A program made the position numbers and the translations under genes. The notes below the pieces were generated by a model. That model saw nothing but the letters and a program-made list of their open reading frames with translations, made no database searches and had not been told where the DNA came from. A stretch of 64,000 nucleotides of DNA from Chitinophaga solisilvae (lineage in GTDB: Bacteria; Bacteroidota; Bacteroidia; Chitinophagales; Chitinophagaceae). The stretch lies in assembly GCF_009928525.1 (NCBI RefSeq), contig NZ_JAABOK010000017.1:1-64000 (forward strand). Reading direction: 5' to 3'. This document shows positions 7,798 through 15,719 of the stretch, one piece after another; the first letter of the stretch is position 1, and each line of letters begins with the position of its first letter.

Positions 7798-8958
7798 TTA
7801 ATTAATTTCAAGTTCATCACGGGAAGGTAATTTCGGGAAAGGCTGATGTGGTTCTGACTGATACCAGTATACAACGGAAGAAATTTCCGAATGCTGCTGC
7901 AGGTATCTGCCTCCCTGCCGCCATCCCAGGTCCTGTATGGTTACCCGCAGATCTTTGCTGAACCGCACGGGATCCATGATATGCCAGCGGTACATCCCAA
8001 ACCGTTGCCGGGCGCGGTAAGTGCCGTCAGGCGTTATCACCTGGTGCAGCCCGGCATAAGGTGTGCAGAAGGCAATGTATTTTCCGCCGCGGTCAAAGTT
8101 GTAGGACCCGCAGAAATAATCTTCCGTGCCGGTACCACAGATAGTAGGGAACCTGGCATCGCCGTCCATAAAGAATTTAATTTCACCTTCTCCCCACCAG
8201 CCGGAGTTATTGACACCTACGGCCATGTAAGTACCGACGTACTGGCCCTGCCCCCGCACATTGTCCAGCAGCACATAATCGGAAGTGCTGTTCGGATTGG
8301 CGCGCCGGAACTGCGCATGAAAATAGGCCGCATCGTCGGGAACATTTGTTAGCGTATAGTCGATCTGGTAGTAAAGGTTCATCGGCTCTGTATTGATATT
8401 TTCCATGGTGATGCGGCACTTTTTCCGGAAAGGCATCATCCAGTAGCTGTTGAAGGCGCTGCCGGGATTAACTGTAACCGGCAGGGAATTCAACGGTGCA
8501 TATTCATTCCAGCCCATACCGAAGAAGTCGCCCACGGGGCATTCTACGGAAGGTTCCTTTTCATCGTCCCAGTAAATGCGCAGGATGCTGTATCGCCAGA
8601 TGCCGGTAGGGGTCATCCATATGTGCTGAATAGCGCCCGGACCGCTGATTTCTCCCATGGTAAAGGTTTGTCCGGGTTTAATCACTACAAAGGGATTTAC
8701 CTTCCATCCCTGTCCCAGGTCCCTGGCGGCGTGGGAAGCATTGGCGGTATTAGGGGCGGCATTATCTTTCGGAATGGCCATCCCGCCTTTTCCTTTTTCT
8801 CCGGTGAAGTTTTCCGGGCTGATGGAGCGTGTCTGTGCATTTGACAGCCGGTACAGGTTGCCCAGCTGCATATCCAGGCCATTGAAGTTGCCCGCCTGCT
8901 GGGCTGTAGCGGACCATACACCCGCCAATAAACTGATCAGTGCAAGAATCTTTCGCAT
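7798..8958 (-). CDS. DUF2961 / GH172 family glycoside hydrolase
   Basis: Secreted protein of 386 residues with a signal peptide (about 1-19, ending SATAQ). The sequence matches DUF2961, now glycoside hydrolase family 172: motifs GPGAIQHIWMTP, RIYWDDEKEPSVECPVGDFF and GTGTEDYFCGSYNF. Characterised members act on fructofuranosides, difructose anhydrides or arabinofuranan-type glycans. It is not flanked by SusCD or other carbohydrate enzymes, so the substrate is open. Upstream it has a free 120-bp region; downstream, 70 bp separate it from the membrane-protein gene on the same strand. Confidence 0.88.
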   Translation of the reverse strand: MRKILALISLLAGVWSATAQQAGNFNGLDMQLGNLYRLSNAQTRSISPENFTGEKGKGGMAIPKDNAAPNTANASHAARDLGQGWKVNPFVVIKPGQTFTMGEISGPGAIQHIWMTPTGIWRYSILRIYWDDEKEPSVECPVGDFFGMGWNEYAPLNSLPVTVNPGSAFNSYWMMPFRKKCRITMENINTEPMNLYYQIDYTLTNVPDDAAYFHAQFRRANPNSTSDYVLLDNVRGQGQYVGTYMAVGVNNSGWWGEGEIKFFMDGDARFPTICGTGTEDYFCGSYNFDRGGKYIAFCTPYAGLHQVITPDGTYRARQRFGMYRWHIMDPVRFSKDLRVTIQDLGWRQGGRYLQQHSEISSVVYWYQSEPHQPFPKLPSRDELEIN

Positions 8959-9081
8959 ACATAACGTGGTTTAGCAGGCATAAGATAATTTTTTATCCTG
9001 ATAAATACTATACCTGTGCTACAGAAAAAATGTATGCGGGAAACCGGCTATGTTTTCGTGTATCCGTTATCGTTGCGCCGC

Positions 9082-9513
9082 TTAATCTTCTTTGTCGTGG
9101 CGGTGCAGAATAGGTTCGATGAGGTTTTTGAGGCCGCGCACCTCTTCTTGTGACAGGCCCAGGCTTTGCTGCATCTGTTGCGGAATGCCGGCTGCCTGTT
9201 CTTTCAGCGCCGTTCCGGCGGTAGTCAGCTGAATGTTCACTACCCGTTCATCTTCGGTGCTGCGGGTGCGTTTAATCAGTTTCTTGGCTTCCAGTCTTTT
9301 CAGCAGCGGCGTAAGTGTGCCGGAATCCAGCATCAGTGCCTGTCCCAGCGCTTTCACAGTCATTGTCCGGTGCTCCCATAGCAGCAGCATTACCAGGTAT
9401 TGCGGATAGGTAAGATCCAGCTCACCAAGGAATGGCTGATAATGGGAGGTCACCAGTCTTGACAATGCATATACCGGAAAGCAGAGCTGATTGGATAATT
9501 TGAGTTGTTTCAA
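9082..9513 (-). CDS. ohrR: OhrR-like MarR family peroxide regulator
   Basis: Redox-sensing repressor of 143 residues. The N-terminal LSNQLCFPVYA holds the conserved reactive cysteine (Cys11), which in OhrR is oxidised by organic peroxides and releases DNA. The winged helix is seen in TVKALGQALMLDSGTLTPLLKRLEAK and the wing in RTRSTEDERVVNIQLT. It is the last gene of ohr-pfpI-ohrR (27 bp after pfpI). The likely operator is the palindrome at 10682-10701 upstream of ohr. It appears to be of the one-Cys type, as I see only this cysteine. Confidence 0.9.
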   Translation of the reverse strand: MKQLKLSNQLCFPVYALSRLVTSHYQPFLGELDLTYPQYLVMLLLWEHRTMTVKALGQALMLDSGTLTPLLKRLEAKKLIKRTRSTEDERVVNIQLTTAGTALKEQAAGIPQQMQQSLGLSQEEVRGLKNLIEPILHRHDKED

Positions 9514-9540
9514 TTTCTTGCCTGATTTAACAACGCAAAT

Positions 9541-10218
9541 CTACGCTAATGTTTCCAGTAATATTTTGGCGGCTGCTTCGGAGGAAGCGGGATTCTGTCC
9601 TGTAATCAGCAGTCCGTCGCGCAGGGCATAGGACTGCCAGTCGGCCGCCTTGCTGTAAATGCCGCCATTGCTTTTCAGTTCATCTTCCACCAGGAAAGGC
9701 ACCACATGCGTCAGCTGTACGGCAGCTTCTTCGCTGTTGCTGAAACCGGTTACTTCCCTGCCTTTAACCAGTGGTTCGCCGTTGGTGTCTTTTACCTTAC
9801 GCAATACGCCGGGGGCGTGGCATACGAAGGCTACCGGTTTATGCTGACTGTAAAAATTGCCGATGAGGGCAATGGAGTTGGGATCGTTGGCCAGGTCCCA
9901 CAACGGGCCGTGGCCGCCAGGGTAAAATACCGCGTCATAATCTGCGGCATCTGCTTCCTGGAGTTTAATGGTGTGCGCCAGTTTGTTTTTTAGTGCTGCA
10001 TCCTGGTCAAACCGGCGGGTGGCTTCCGTCTGGAAGTCTGGCAGCTCGCTTTTGGGATCCACCGGCGGCTGCCCGCCTTTAGGAGAAGCCAGGGTGATAT
10101 CGGCTCCTGCATCTGCCAGTATGTAATACGGAGCAGCAAATTCTTCAATCCAGAAGCCTGTCTTCTGACCTGTATTGCCCAGCTGATCGTGGGAGGTCAG
10201 TACCATCAGAATTTTCAT
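9541..10218 (-). CDS. DJ-1/PfpI family type 1 glutamine amidotransferase-like protein
   Basis: Protein of 225 residues in the Hsp31/YajL part of the DJ-1/PfpI superfamily. The nucleophile elbow is seen in AFVCHAPGVL and the GGHGPLWDL loop binds the acid/oxyanion site. Members act as glyoxalase III, deglycase or chaperone-like enzymes against reactive carbonyls. It lies between ohr and ohrR (12 bp after ohr, 27 bp before ohrR), so it should be induced by organic peroxides. Confidence 0.88.
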   Translation of the reverse strand: MKILMVLTSHDQLGNTGQKTGFWIEEFAAPYYILADAGADITLASPKGGQPPVDPKSELPDFQTEATRRFDQDAALKNKLAHTIKLQEADAADYDAVFYPGGHGPLWDLANDPNSIALIGNFYSQHKPVAFVCHAPGVLRKVKDTNGEPLVKGREVTGFSNSEEAAVQLTHVVPFLVEDELKSNGGIYSKAADWQSYALRDGLLITGQNPASSEAAAKILLETLA

Positions 10219-10230
10219 ACCATGTCTTTT

Positions 10231-10656
10231 TTAAATGAGTGCAAGCGTTACCTCTATATTACCGCGGGTAGCATTGGAATAAGGACATATCTGGTGTGCT
10301 TTTTCCATTAATTCCTGCGCTGTCTGCGGATCGGTATCAGGAATATGTACTCCCAACCTTACAGATAACCCATAACCTCCGGAATTGTTTTTACCAATAC
10401 TTACCTCTGCCGTAACACTGGTTGTGCCGGTTTTTACCTGTTGCGAGCGGATAGCGAGGTTGAGCGCACTGTCAAAGCAGGCTGCATAACCGGCGGCAAA
10501 CAGCTGCTCCGGGTTGGTGTAGTTGTTGTTTTGTCCACCCAGCTCTCTGGGCATCCGTACTTCGAGCGCCAGGATACCGTCTGAAGAAGCTACGTGTCCG
10601 TTTCTGCCGCCGGTGGCTGTGGCTGCTGCCGTATATAATGTCTCTGTCAATGTCAT
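10231..10656 (-). CDS. ohr: Organic hydroperoxide resistance protein Ohr
   Basis: Thiol-dependent peroxidase of the Ohr/OsmC fold, 141 residues. It has the two reactive cysteines in GYAACFDSAL (Cys60) and QICPYSNAT (Cys124), and the catalytic Arg18 and Glu50 of the family. It reduces lipid and other organic hydroperoxides with lipoylated or dithiol partners. I chose the Met of MTLTETLYT; the frame continues upstream through the operator and is not coding there. First gene of the ohr-pfpI-ohrR operon. Confidence 0.93.
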   Translation of the reverse strand: MTLTETLYTAAATATGGRNGHVASSDGILALEVRMPRELGGQNNNYTNPEQLFAAGYAACFDSALNLAIRSQQVKTGTTSVTAEVSIGKNNSGGYGLSVRLGVHIPDTDPQTAQELMEKAHQICPYSNATRGNIEVTLALI

Positions 10657-10681
10657 GGTATTAAATTTTAATTGTGTAAAA

Positions 10682-10701
10682 TTAAATTGTGTGCAATTTA
10701 A
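10682..10701. promoter_or_regulatory. Candidate OhrR operator
   Basis: TTAAATTG-TGTG-CAATTTAA has perfect 8-bp arms and matches the AATTG-N4-CAATT core described for OhrR boxes. It starts 26 bp upstream of the ohr start codon. A degenerate second half (ATTGTGTAAAATT) lies between it and ohr. Control by the OhrR encoded at 9082-9513 is inferred. Confidence 0.7.
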
Positions 10702-10712
10702 AACCAAATTTA

Positions 10713-10865
10713 TTTTTGAATTATGAATTACGAATGATGAATTGCGAGTGAAACGCGAAGATGTAAGCGGATAAGCAGAGATGATGTATTAAAATCCAAA
10801 TTCTTTATCCGCTTACACTTCGCGTTTCACTCGCAATTCATCATTCGTAATTCGTAATTCAAAAA
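10713..10865. repeat. Long inverted-repeat element, copy A
   Basis: Left arm 10713-10774 and right arm 10805-10865 are reverse complements over about 61 bp with one substitution and one 1-bp indel; the spacer is about 30 bp. The arms contain GAATTACGAATGATGAATTG, then GCGAAG and TAAGCGGATAA. The same modules occur at 20561-20682 and 53501-53625. This copy lies between divergently transcribed genes (ohr and the macrodomain gene), so it cannot be a plain terminator for either. Confidence 0.92.
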
Positions 10866-10995
10866 AAATTACCATTGTATTTAAAAAATCGTTTACTTTG
10901 CGTCAAATTGACGTAAACAATAAAAGACCCGCCCATACCGCAAAAGGAGCAGTTAACCCTGACAGCACATTTCCGGATGGGAACAACGAACGATT

Positions 10996-11844
10996 ATGAA
11001 AAGAAAGACAAGAGCAGGAACAGCACGCGAAACCGTAGATATACTCGAAGAAGGCAGCTATACCAACAGCCGGGATAAGATCATCAGCCTGCAGCCGGCA
11101 TTGAAATATGCGGTAGAAAACACCGTACGCTATTACCCGGAAGATGGCGGATTGCTGCAAAACGTTACAGGACCTGCTTTTCCGCAGACAATTATAGAAG
11201 TGACACCGGAAACTACTTTTGCGGCAGCGCACCGGCTTGTTGTACAGGAACAGCTGGAAAATGTATGCTGCCTGAACTTTGCCTCCGCTAAAAACCCCGG
11301 TGGCGGCTTCCTGAAAGGCAGCCAGGCGCAGGAGGAAAGCCTGGCCCGCGCAAGTGCGCTGTACAGCTGCCTGGGCAGTCAGCCGGATTTTTATCTTACC
11401 AATCGTGCGCATCCGTCCTGCCTGTATACAGACAACATCCTGTTTTCCCCGCAGGTGCCCGTATTCCGGAATGATGCGGATGAGCTGCTCGATAATTACT
11501 ACTGTGTGTCGGTTATCACAGCACCGGCAGTAAATACAGGCGCTGTGAAATTTAAGGAACCGCAGCATGTGGACAGCATAGCACCGGTGATGCTGGACCG
11601 TATTGAAAGGCTGCTGGCCATCGCCGTGGCACAACGGCAATCCACCCTGATACTCGGCGCCTGGGGATGCGGTGTATTCAGAAACAAACCGGAAGATGTA
11701 GCCACCTGGTTCGCCGCTCACCTGCTGGATAACCCGCGGTTCAGGCATGCCTTCTCCCGGATTGTCTTTGCGATATACGACAGCTCAGATGAAAAACAGA
11801 CATTGAAAACTTTTGAAAGTAAATTCTCCGCTCATGTTATATAA
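10996..11844 (+). CDS. TIGR02452 family PARG-like macrodomain protein
   Basis: Bacterial poly(ADP-ribose) glycohydrolase-like protein, 282 residues. The catalytic signature GGG-X7-QEE is complete: Gly102-104 and Gln112-Glu113-Glu114 in NPGGGFLKGSQAQEESLARA. The macrodomain continues to about residue 270. Such enzymes remove ADP-ribose chains or ADP-ribosyl groups from protein or nucleic acid. It is the first gene of a three-gene overlapping operon with NADAR and KptA. A TACTTTG box at 10894-10900 may be part of its promoter; I see no good -33 box. The divergent neighbour is ohr. Confidence 0.9.
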   Translation: MKRKTRAGTARETVDILEEGSYTNSRDKIISLQPALKYAVENTVRYYPEDGGLLQNVTGPAFPQTIIEVTPETTFAAAHRLVVQEQLENVCCLNFASAKNPGGGFLKGSQAQEESLARASALYSCLGSQPDFYLTNRAHPSCLYTDNILFSPQVPVFRNDADELLDNYYCVSVITAPAVNTGAVKFKEPQHVDSIAPVMLDRIERLLAIAVAQRQSTLILGAWGCGVFRNKPEDVATWFAAHLLDNPRFRHAFSRIVFAIYDSSDEKQTLKTFESKFSAHVI

Positions 11845-12391
11845 TAATGAATGGCTCATCGCAAAATATGAAGCCAAGGAAAAATTAAAGTTCCTGTTCT
11901 TCTGGGGGCACCAGGCTTCTCCGGACGGCAGCATTACCAAAAGCTGTTTCAGCCAGTGGTGGCCTGCCGCCTTTGGAGAAAACGGTATCTCCTACGGCAC
12001 CGCCGAACACTGGATGATGGCTGGTAAAGCACGCCTGTTCAATGACATGCCCGTACTGGAAAAAATCATACAGGCTAAAACCCCTGCCGCAGCAAAAAAA
12101 CTGGGCCGGCAGGTGAAAAATTTCGATCCCGCCATCTGGAACGAGCATAAATTTAATATCGTGACAGCCGGTAACATCCTGAAATTTTCCCAGCATCCTG
12201 CGCTGAAAGAATTTTTATTGCAGACAGGAAACAGGATACTGGTAGAAGCCAGCCCTGTAGATAAAATCTGGGGAATAGGGATGAAGGCCGATCATGAACA
12301 TATAGAAAACCCCCTCCGCTGGAAAGGACAGAACCTGCTCGGATACGCCCTGATGGCTGCGAGGGATAAATTAAACAACAATGGAAAATAA
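11834..12391 (+). CDS. NADAR family (YbiA-like) protein
   Basis: Member of the NADAR family (NAD and ADP-ribose related), about 185 residues. The conserved segments are seen: FLFFWGHQ, FSQWW, YGTAEHWMMAGKA, the VDKIWGIGM motif and NPLRWKGQNLLGYALM. Family members include E. coli YbiA; some NADARs have been shown to remove ADP-ribose from guanine in DNA or to act in riboflavin-precursor detoxification. The Met at 11834 overlaps the macrodomain gene by 11 nt; an upstream Met at 11813 is also possible. It overlaps kptA by 11 nt downstream. Confidence 0.9.
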   Translation: MLYNNEWLIAKYEAKEKLKFLFFWGHQASPDGSITKSCFSQWWPAAFGENGISYGTAEHWMMAGKARLFNDMPVLEKIIQAKTPAAAKKLGRQVKNFDPAIWNEHKFNIVTAGNILKFSQHPALKEFLLQTGNRILVEASPVDKIWGIGMKADHEHIENPLRWKGQNLLGYALMAARDKLNNNGK

Positions 12392-12914
12392 ATCTCTCAG
12401 TAAATTCCTGAGTCTTATACTGCGGCACAGCCCTCAAACTATCGGACTGCAGCTGGATGCAAACGGATGGGCAGATGTGGCCACCCTCATTACGCTGGCC
12501 AACGGCAAAGGAAAGCGCTTCTCCGGAAAGGACCTGGAACAGGTGGTAGCCACATGCGATAAACAACGCTTTGCCTTCAATGATGATAAAACCCGCATCC
12601 GCGCCAACCAGGGCCATTCGGTAAAAGTGGCGCTGGATCTGGAAGCAGCAGCGCCGCCGGAGTTCCTGTATCACGGCACGGTAGGAAAATTCCTGCAAAA
12701 CATCCGCCGCGAAGGCCTGCTGAAAATGAGCCGGCACCATGTACATTTATCAGCTGCCAGGGAAACGGCTGCCACTGTGGGGTCCCGGCGTGGAATCCCG
12801 GTAATACTGACTGTGAGAAGCGGTCAGATGCACCGCGACGGACTCCTTTTCTTCAGATCCGAAAATAATGTCTGGTTAACTGATCATGTGCCGCCTGATT
12901 ATATTGAATCCTGA
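12381..12914 (+). CDS. kptA: RNA 2'-phosphotransferase, Tpt1/KptA family
   Basis: NAD-dependent RNA 2'-phosphotransferase, 177 residues. The active-site tetrad of Tpt1 is present: Arg15-His16 (in LILRHSP), Arg63 (KQRFAF) and Arg118 (SRHHVHLS), with the YHGT segment at 97-100. The enzyme transfers an internal 2'-phosphate of RNA to NAD, releasing nicotinamide and ADP-ribose 1'',2''-cyclic phosphate; some members also ADP-ribosylate nucleic-acid ends. The start overlaps the NADAR gene by 11 nt. No tRNA ligase of the 2'-phosphate-forming type is seen in the window. Confidence 0.93.
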   Translation: MENKSLSKFLSLILRHSPQTIGLQLDANGWADVATLITLANGKGKRFSGKDLEQVVATCDKQRFAFNDDKTRIRANQGHSVKVALDLEAAAPPEFLYHGTVGKFLQNIRREGLLKMSRHHVHLSAARETAATVGSRRGIPVILTVRSGQMHRDGLLFFRSENNVWLTDHVPPDYIES

Positions 12915-12933
12915 AAATGACATCGTACATTTG
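12904..12933 (+). promoter_or_regulatory. Bacteroidota-type promoter
   Basis: TTG (12904-12906), 19-bp spacer, then TACATTTG (12926-12933) fits the Bacteroidota -33/-7 consensus TTTG/TAnnTTTG. The -33 box is in the end of kptA, and the predicted start lies about 20 bp before the kinase-like gene. It suggests the kinase-like gene has its own transcript. Confidence 0.55.
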
Positions 12934-12961
12934 CCGGCTTCATTAAATTTCCGCCGGCTTT

Positions 12962-13972
12962 ATGACGATATTCCCCGTACAGTTTTCCACGCTGCGTATG
13001 GATGCTCTGCAGCAATATGTCCATGAAAAGTATGACCTGGCAGGCTTTTCATGGCATTATATCCAGCGCGGCGCCAGCGGCGACGCCTATCGCCTGGAAA
13101 AAGATAATACCCGTTTCTTCTTCAAAGTGTACCGGCACAACCATCGCTCGCCGGAAGAAATCAAAGCTGAAATACAATTGCTGGATATCCTGCAACAGCA
13201 GGGCGCCAATGTGGTGTATGCCCTGAAAGACAATACCGGAAATACTATACAGACTTTTAACGCACCGGAAGGAGAACGCTGCGCGGTATTATTTACCTTC
13301 GCCGCCGGCGCCCGCGCGGGTATCACGCTGACGGATGAACAACTTGCTGCCATTGGCGTGGTCATGGCCCGGAATCATCTCATCACCCAGGATCTCCAAC
13401 TTGCTTATCCCCGCCCGGAATACAATATCCATACTACTGTCCATGAACCGCTGCAGGTGCTGCAGGCGGCATTGACAGGATATGGCTGCACCACGGAATA
13501 CCGGCAGCTGGCAGATACGGCGCCATTAGTATTGGAGAAGCTGGCAAAGCTGTGCCCGGAGCAGTTTAGCACCGGGTATTGCCATTTCGATTATTTCCCC
13601 CATAATTACTACTTCAGGGATGATAATACTGTCACCCTTTTTGATTTTGATTTCTCTGGTAAAGGATACCTCGTATATGATATCGCCACGCTGTTTGCTC
13701 ACTACGAAATAGTCATGTACCTGCAACGTATTACTCCGGAAGAAGGACGGCGCGCTATGGAATTGCTGCTGGCATCTTACCGGAAAATAAAACCGCTGCC
13801 GGCTGCAGAGGAAGCAGCTATCCCGCTGCTGGCCTGGATGCTGTTGCTATTCTACCTGCAGTTCCAGCATGAGAGCTATGAGTATTACAGTCATACTTAT
13901 TTCAACCGGAAATTTATACAGGACAGGGTGGCGTTTATGCAACACCTTGCGGCAAAATATGAAGTGATATAA
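12962..13972 (+). CDS. Phosphotransferase-fold (APH-like) kinase
   Basis: Protein of 336 residues with the aminoglycoside phosphotransferase/choline kinase fold. The nucleotide-binding lobe includes RGASGDAYRLE and a Lys in FFFKVYRH. The catalytic loop is YCHFDYFPHNYYF, with the HxDxxxxN pattern, and the metal-binding Asp lies in LFDFDFSGKG. The substrate is unknown; homoserine-kinase-like or small-sugar kinases look similar. It lies 47 bp after kptA, with its own promoter between, so its link to the ADP-ribose operon is uncertain. Confidence 0.82.
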   Translation: MTIFPVQFSTLRMDALQQYVHEKYDLAGFSWHYIQRGASGDAYRLEKDNTRFFFKVYRHNHRSPEEIKAEIQLLDILQQQGANVVYALKDNTGNTIQTFNAPEGERCAVLFTFAAGARAGITLTDEQLAAIGVVMARNHLITQDLQLAYPRPEYNIHTTVHEPLQVLQAALTGYGCTTEYRQLADTAPLVLEKLAKLCPEQFSTGYCHFDYFPHNYYFRDDNTVTLFDFDFSGKGYLVYDIATLFAHYEIVMYLQRITPEEGRRAMELLLASYRKIKPLPAAEEAAIPLLAWMLLLFYLQFQHESYEYYSHTYFNRKFIQDRVAFMQHLAAKYEVI

Positions 13973-13977
13973 GCAGC

Positions 13978-14568
13978 TTACAGGTGGGAGAGGAGCAGCA
14001 ATGCCAGCCCCAGTTCATGTACGCTCAGCTCCTTTTTCAGGATGGCCAGCGCCTTCCCCATATGTTTTTCAACGGTGTTGACGGAGATCCCTAATTTCTC
14101 TGCAATGGATTTGTTAGGCATAGATTCAAACCTGCTCAATTCAAAAACTTCCCTGCATTTCGGCGGCATTTTTTCAAGGGTCTGCCGGAAACGCAGCTGC
14201 AGCGTTTTGCTGTCTATCCCCGTATGCGGAAGACTATGTTGCTTCTGTGTGGCGGCAATAGCCGCATGATGTGTTTCGTGTATCAGCCGGTTGCGGAATT
14301 CATTGATGATCCGGTTTTTCAGGCTGGCCATCAGGTAGGGTTTCACCGGCACATCAATGGTATGTCTTCTTTCGTAAAAATTCACAAATACTTCCTGTAC
14401 CATATCATCTGCAGCGGCTTTGGACTGCAGGCGTTTCCAGGCGGTGCGGTAAAGATGATCCACATGCCGCTGATACAGGGCTGCAAAGGCATCCGTCTGA
14501 TTTTCCTTCATGGCGGCCAGCAGCGCTTCATCGGTATATGTCTCGAATATTTTGGTTGATTTTATCAT
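13978..14568 (-). CDS. ECF RNA polymerase sigma-70 factor
   Basis: Extracytoplasmic-function sigma factor of 196 residues. Region 2 (about 25-90) includes AFAALYQRHVDHLYRTAW and DDMVQEVFVNFYERR; region 4 (about 130-180) includes EKMPPKCREVFELSRFESM and a helix-turn-helix IAEKLGISVNTVEKHM. A short hydrophobic tail of Leu residues follows. It is the sigma factor of the FecR/SusC/SusD locus that runs the opposite way from 14654. A TACATTTG box lies just upstream of its start. Confidence 0.92.
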   Translation of the reverse strand: MIKSTKIFETYTDEALLAAMKENQTDAFAALYQRHVDHLYRTAWKRLQSKAAADDMVQEVFVNFYERRHTIDVPVKPYLMASLKNRIINEFRNRLIHETHHAAIAATQKQHSLPHTGIDSKTLQLRFRQTLEKMPPKCREVFELSRFESMPNKSIAEKLGISVNTVEKHMGKALAILKKELSVHELGLALLLLSHL

Positions 14569-14577
14569 GTATCGCTA

Positions 14578-14605
14578 CAAATGTAAAAAAAATCCTGAAT
14601 TGCAA
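14578..14605 (-). promoter_or_regulatory. Promoter of the ECF sigma gene
   Basis: On the minus strand TTG (14605-14603), 17-bp spacer and TACATTTG (14585-14578) resemble the Bacteroidota housekeeping promoter, though the spacer is shorter than the usual 19-21 bp. The start codon is at 14568, so the leader would be very short. Confidence 0.4.
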
Positions 14606-14653
14606 TGGCGGCAGTCAGCAGGTTATGTGTATTGATAGAAAGATGCCTGCCAT

Positions 14654-15616
14654 ATGAACGCAAAAAAATTGGCTGCCCTGCTGCAGAAATACCAGGATGG
14701 CCAGTGTACGGAGGAAGAACGTTACCTGGTAGAGAATTTCTACCAGGGTTTTGATGCAGATGAAGACCGGCTGCCGGATACTACTGCCATGCAGGAGCAT
14801 TATCAGGCGCTTTATGAAAATATGGCTGCCCGTATACAGGCTGCACCAGCTGCCCGCCGTAGTTTCCTGTACCGTTACCGATGGGCCGCCGCTGCCGCTG
14901 CATTGCTGCTGGCCGCTTTCGCCGGCAGCCAGTGGTTACTTCCTGCGCGTCAGCAACCGGTAGTTACCATTGCGGCAAAGGAAAATGTCCGTAAACGCTT
15001 TATCAAATTATCCGACGGCAGTTCCGTACTGCTGAATGCCGGCAGCCGGCTGCAATACCCTGCTGTATTTGAAGGCAATTCCAGAGAGGTATACCTCACC
15101 GGCGAAGCCTATTTCGATATTGCAGGCGATACCCGCCAGCCTTTCATTGTGCATACCGGAAAGGTGACCACTACCGTACTGGGAACCGTATTCAATATTA
15201 AAGCCCTGCCACAGGAAGAACAGGTGACCGTTACCGTAGCCAGGGGAAAGGTAAAGGTAGATGCCGACGGCCGCCAGATAGGCATCATCGGCTCCAATGA
15301 ACAGATTTCAGTGGACAGGAAAAAGACGGCTGCAGCGAAGACGGAACAGGTGAGTTTTTTACCCGTAGCAGAATGGACTCAGGAAGACATTGTATTTAAC
15401 AACATCACCTATGCGGAAGCAGCAGCTGTACTGAAAGAAAAATACAGCATACAGATAGTTTTTGAAAACAGCACCGTACAGCAATGCCGCTTTACAACCT
15501 CCTTCATGCGTCAATCCTCCCTGGAAGATATACTCAGCGTACTATGCGCCTTCAACCAGTCTTCCTTCACTATAAAGGACAGTATCGTAACCATCAGGGG
15601 AGGTGGTTGCCAGTAG
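14654..15616 (+). CDS. FecR family anti-sigma factor
   Basis: Transmembrane anti-sigma regulator of 320 residues. The N-terminal cytoplasmic part (about 1-70) is followed by one transmembrane helix (about 76-97, Ala/Leu rich). The periplasmic FecR domain has the RKRFIKLSDGSSVLLNAGS and REVYLTGEAYFDIA segments, and a C-terminal DUF4974-like domain includes DIVFNNITYAEAAAVLKEKY. It should hold the sigma factor at 13978-14568 until SusC signals through its N-terminal domain. Confidence 0.92.
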   Translation: MNAKKLAALLQKYQDGQCTEEERYLVENFYQGFDADEDRLPDTTAMQEHYQALYENMAARIQAAPAARRSFLYRYRWAAAAAALLLAAFAGSQWLLPARQQPVVTIAAKENVRKRFIKLSDGSSVLLNAGSRLQYPAVFEGNSREVYLTGEAYFDIAGDTRQPFIVHTGKVTTTVLGTVFNIKALPQEEQVTVTVARGKVKVDADGRQIGIIGSNEQISVDRKKTAAAKTEQVSFLPVAEWTQEDIVFNNITYAEAAAVLKEKYSIQIVFENSTVQQCRFTTSFMRQSSLEDILSVLCAFNQSSFTIKDSIVTIRGGGCQ

Positions 15617-15652
15617 AAAAATTACAGTTTATGCTATCATCATCTTAAAAAA

Positions 15653-15681
15653 AAGCAACCCCGGCTGCCACCGGGATTGCT
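15653..15681. other. Hairpin in the FecR-SusC gap
   Basis: AGCAACCCCGG (15654-15664) and CCGGGATTGCT (15671-15681) form an 11-bp stem with one mismatch and a 6-nt loop. An A-run precedes it, so it looks like an intrinsic terminator for the minus strand, where no gene ends. On the plus strand it sits in the susC leader. Confidence 0.5.
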
Positions 15682-15719
15682 GAAGCGGTCTTAAATACTT
15701 TACTGACACTTAAAACCAA

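Noticed and set aside
10878..10900. Full promoter for the macrodomain gene
   Set aside because: The TACTTTG box is one base shorter than TAnnTTTG and the nearest TTG is only 16 bp upstream, so I did not annotate it as a promoter.
10903..11748. Minus-strand frame of 281 codons antisense to the macrodomain gene
   Set aside because: The plus-strand protein has an intact GGG/QEE active site; the antisense product is Cys/Arg-rich without a match.
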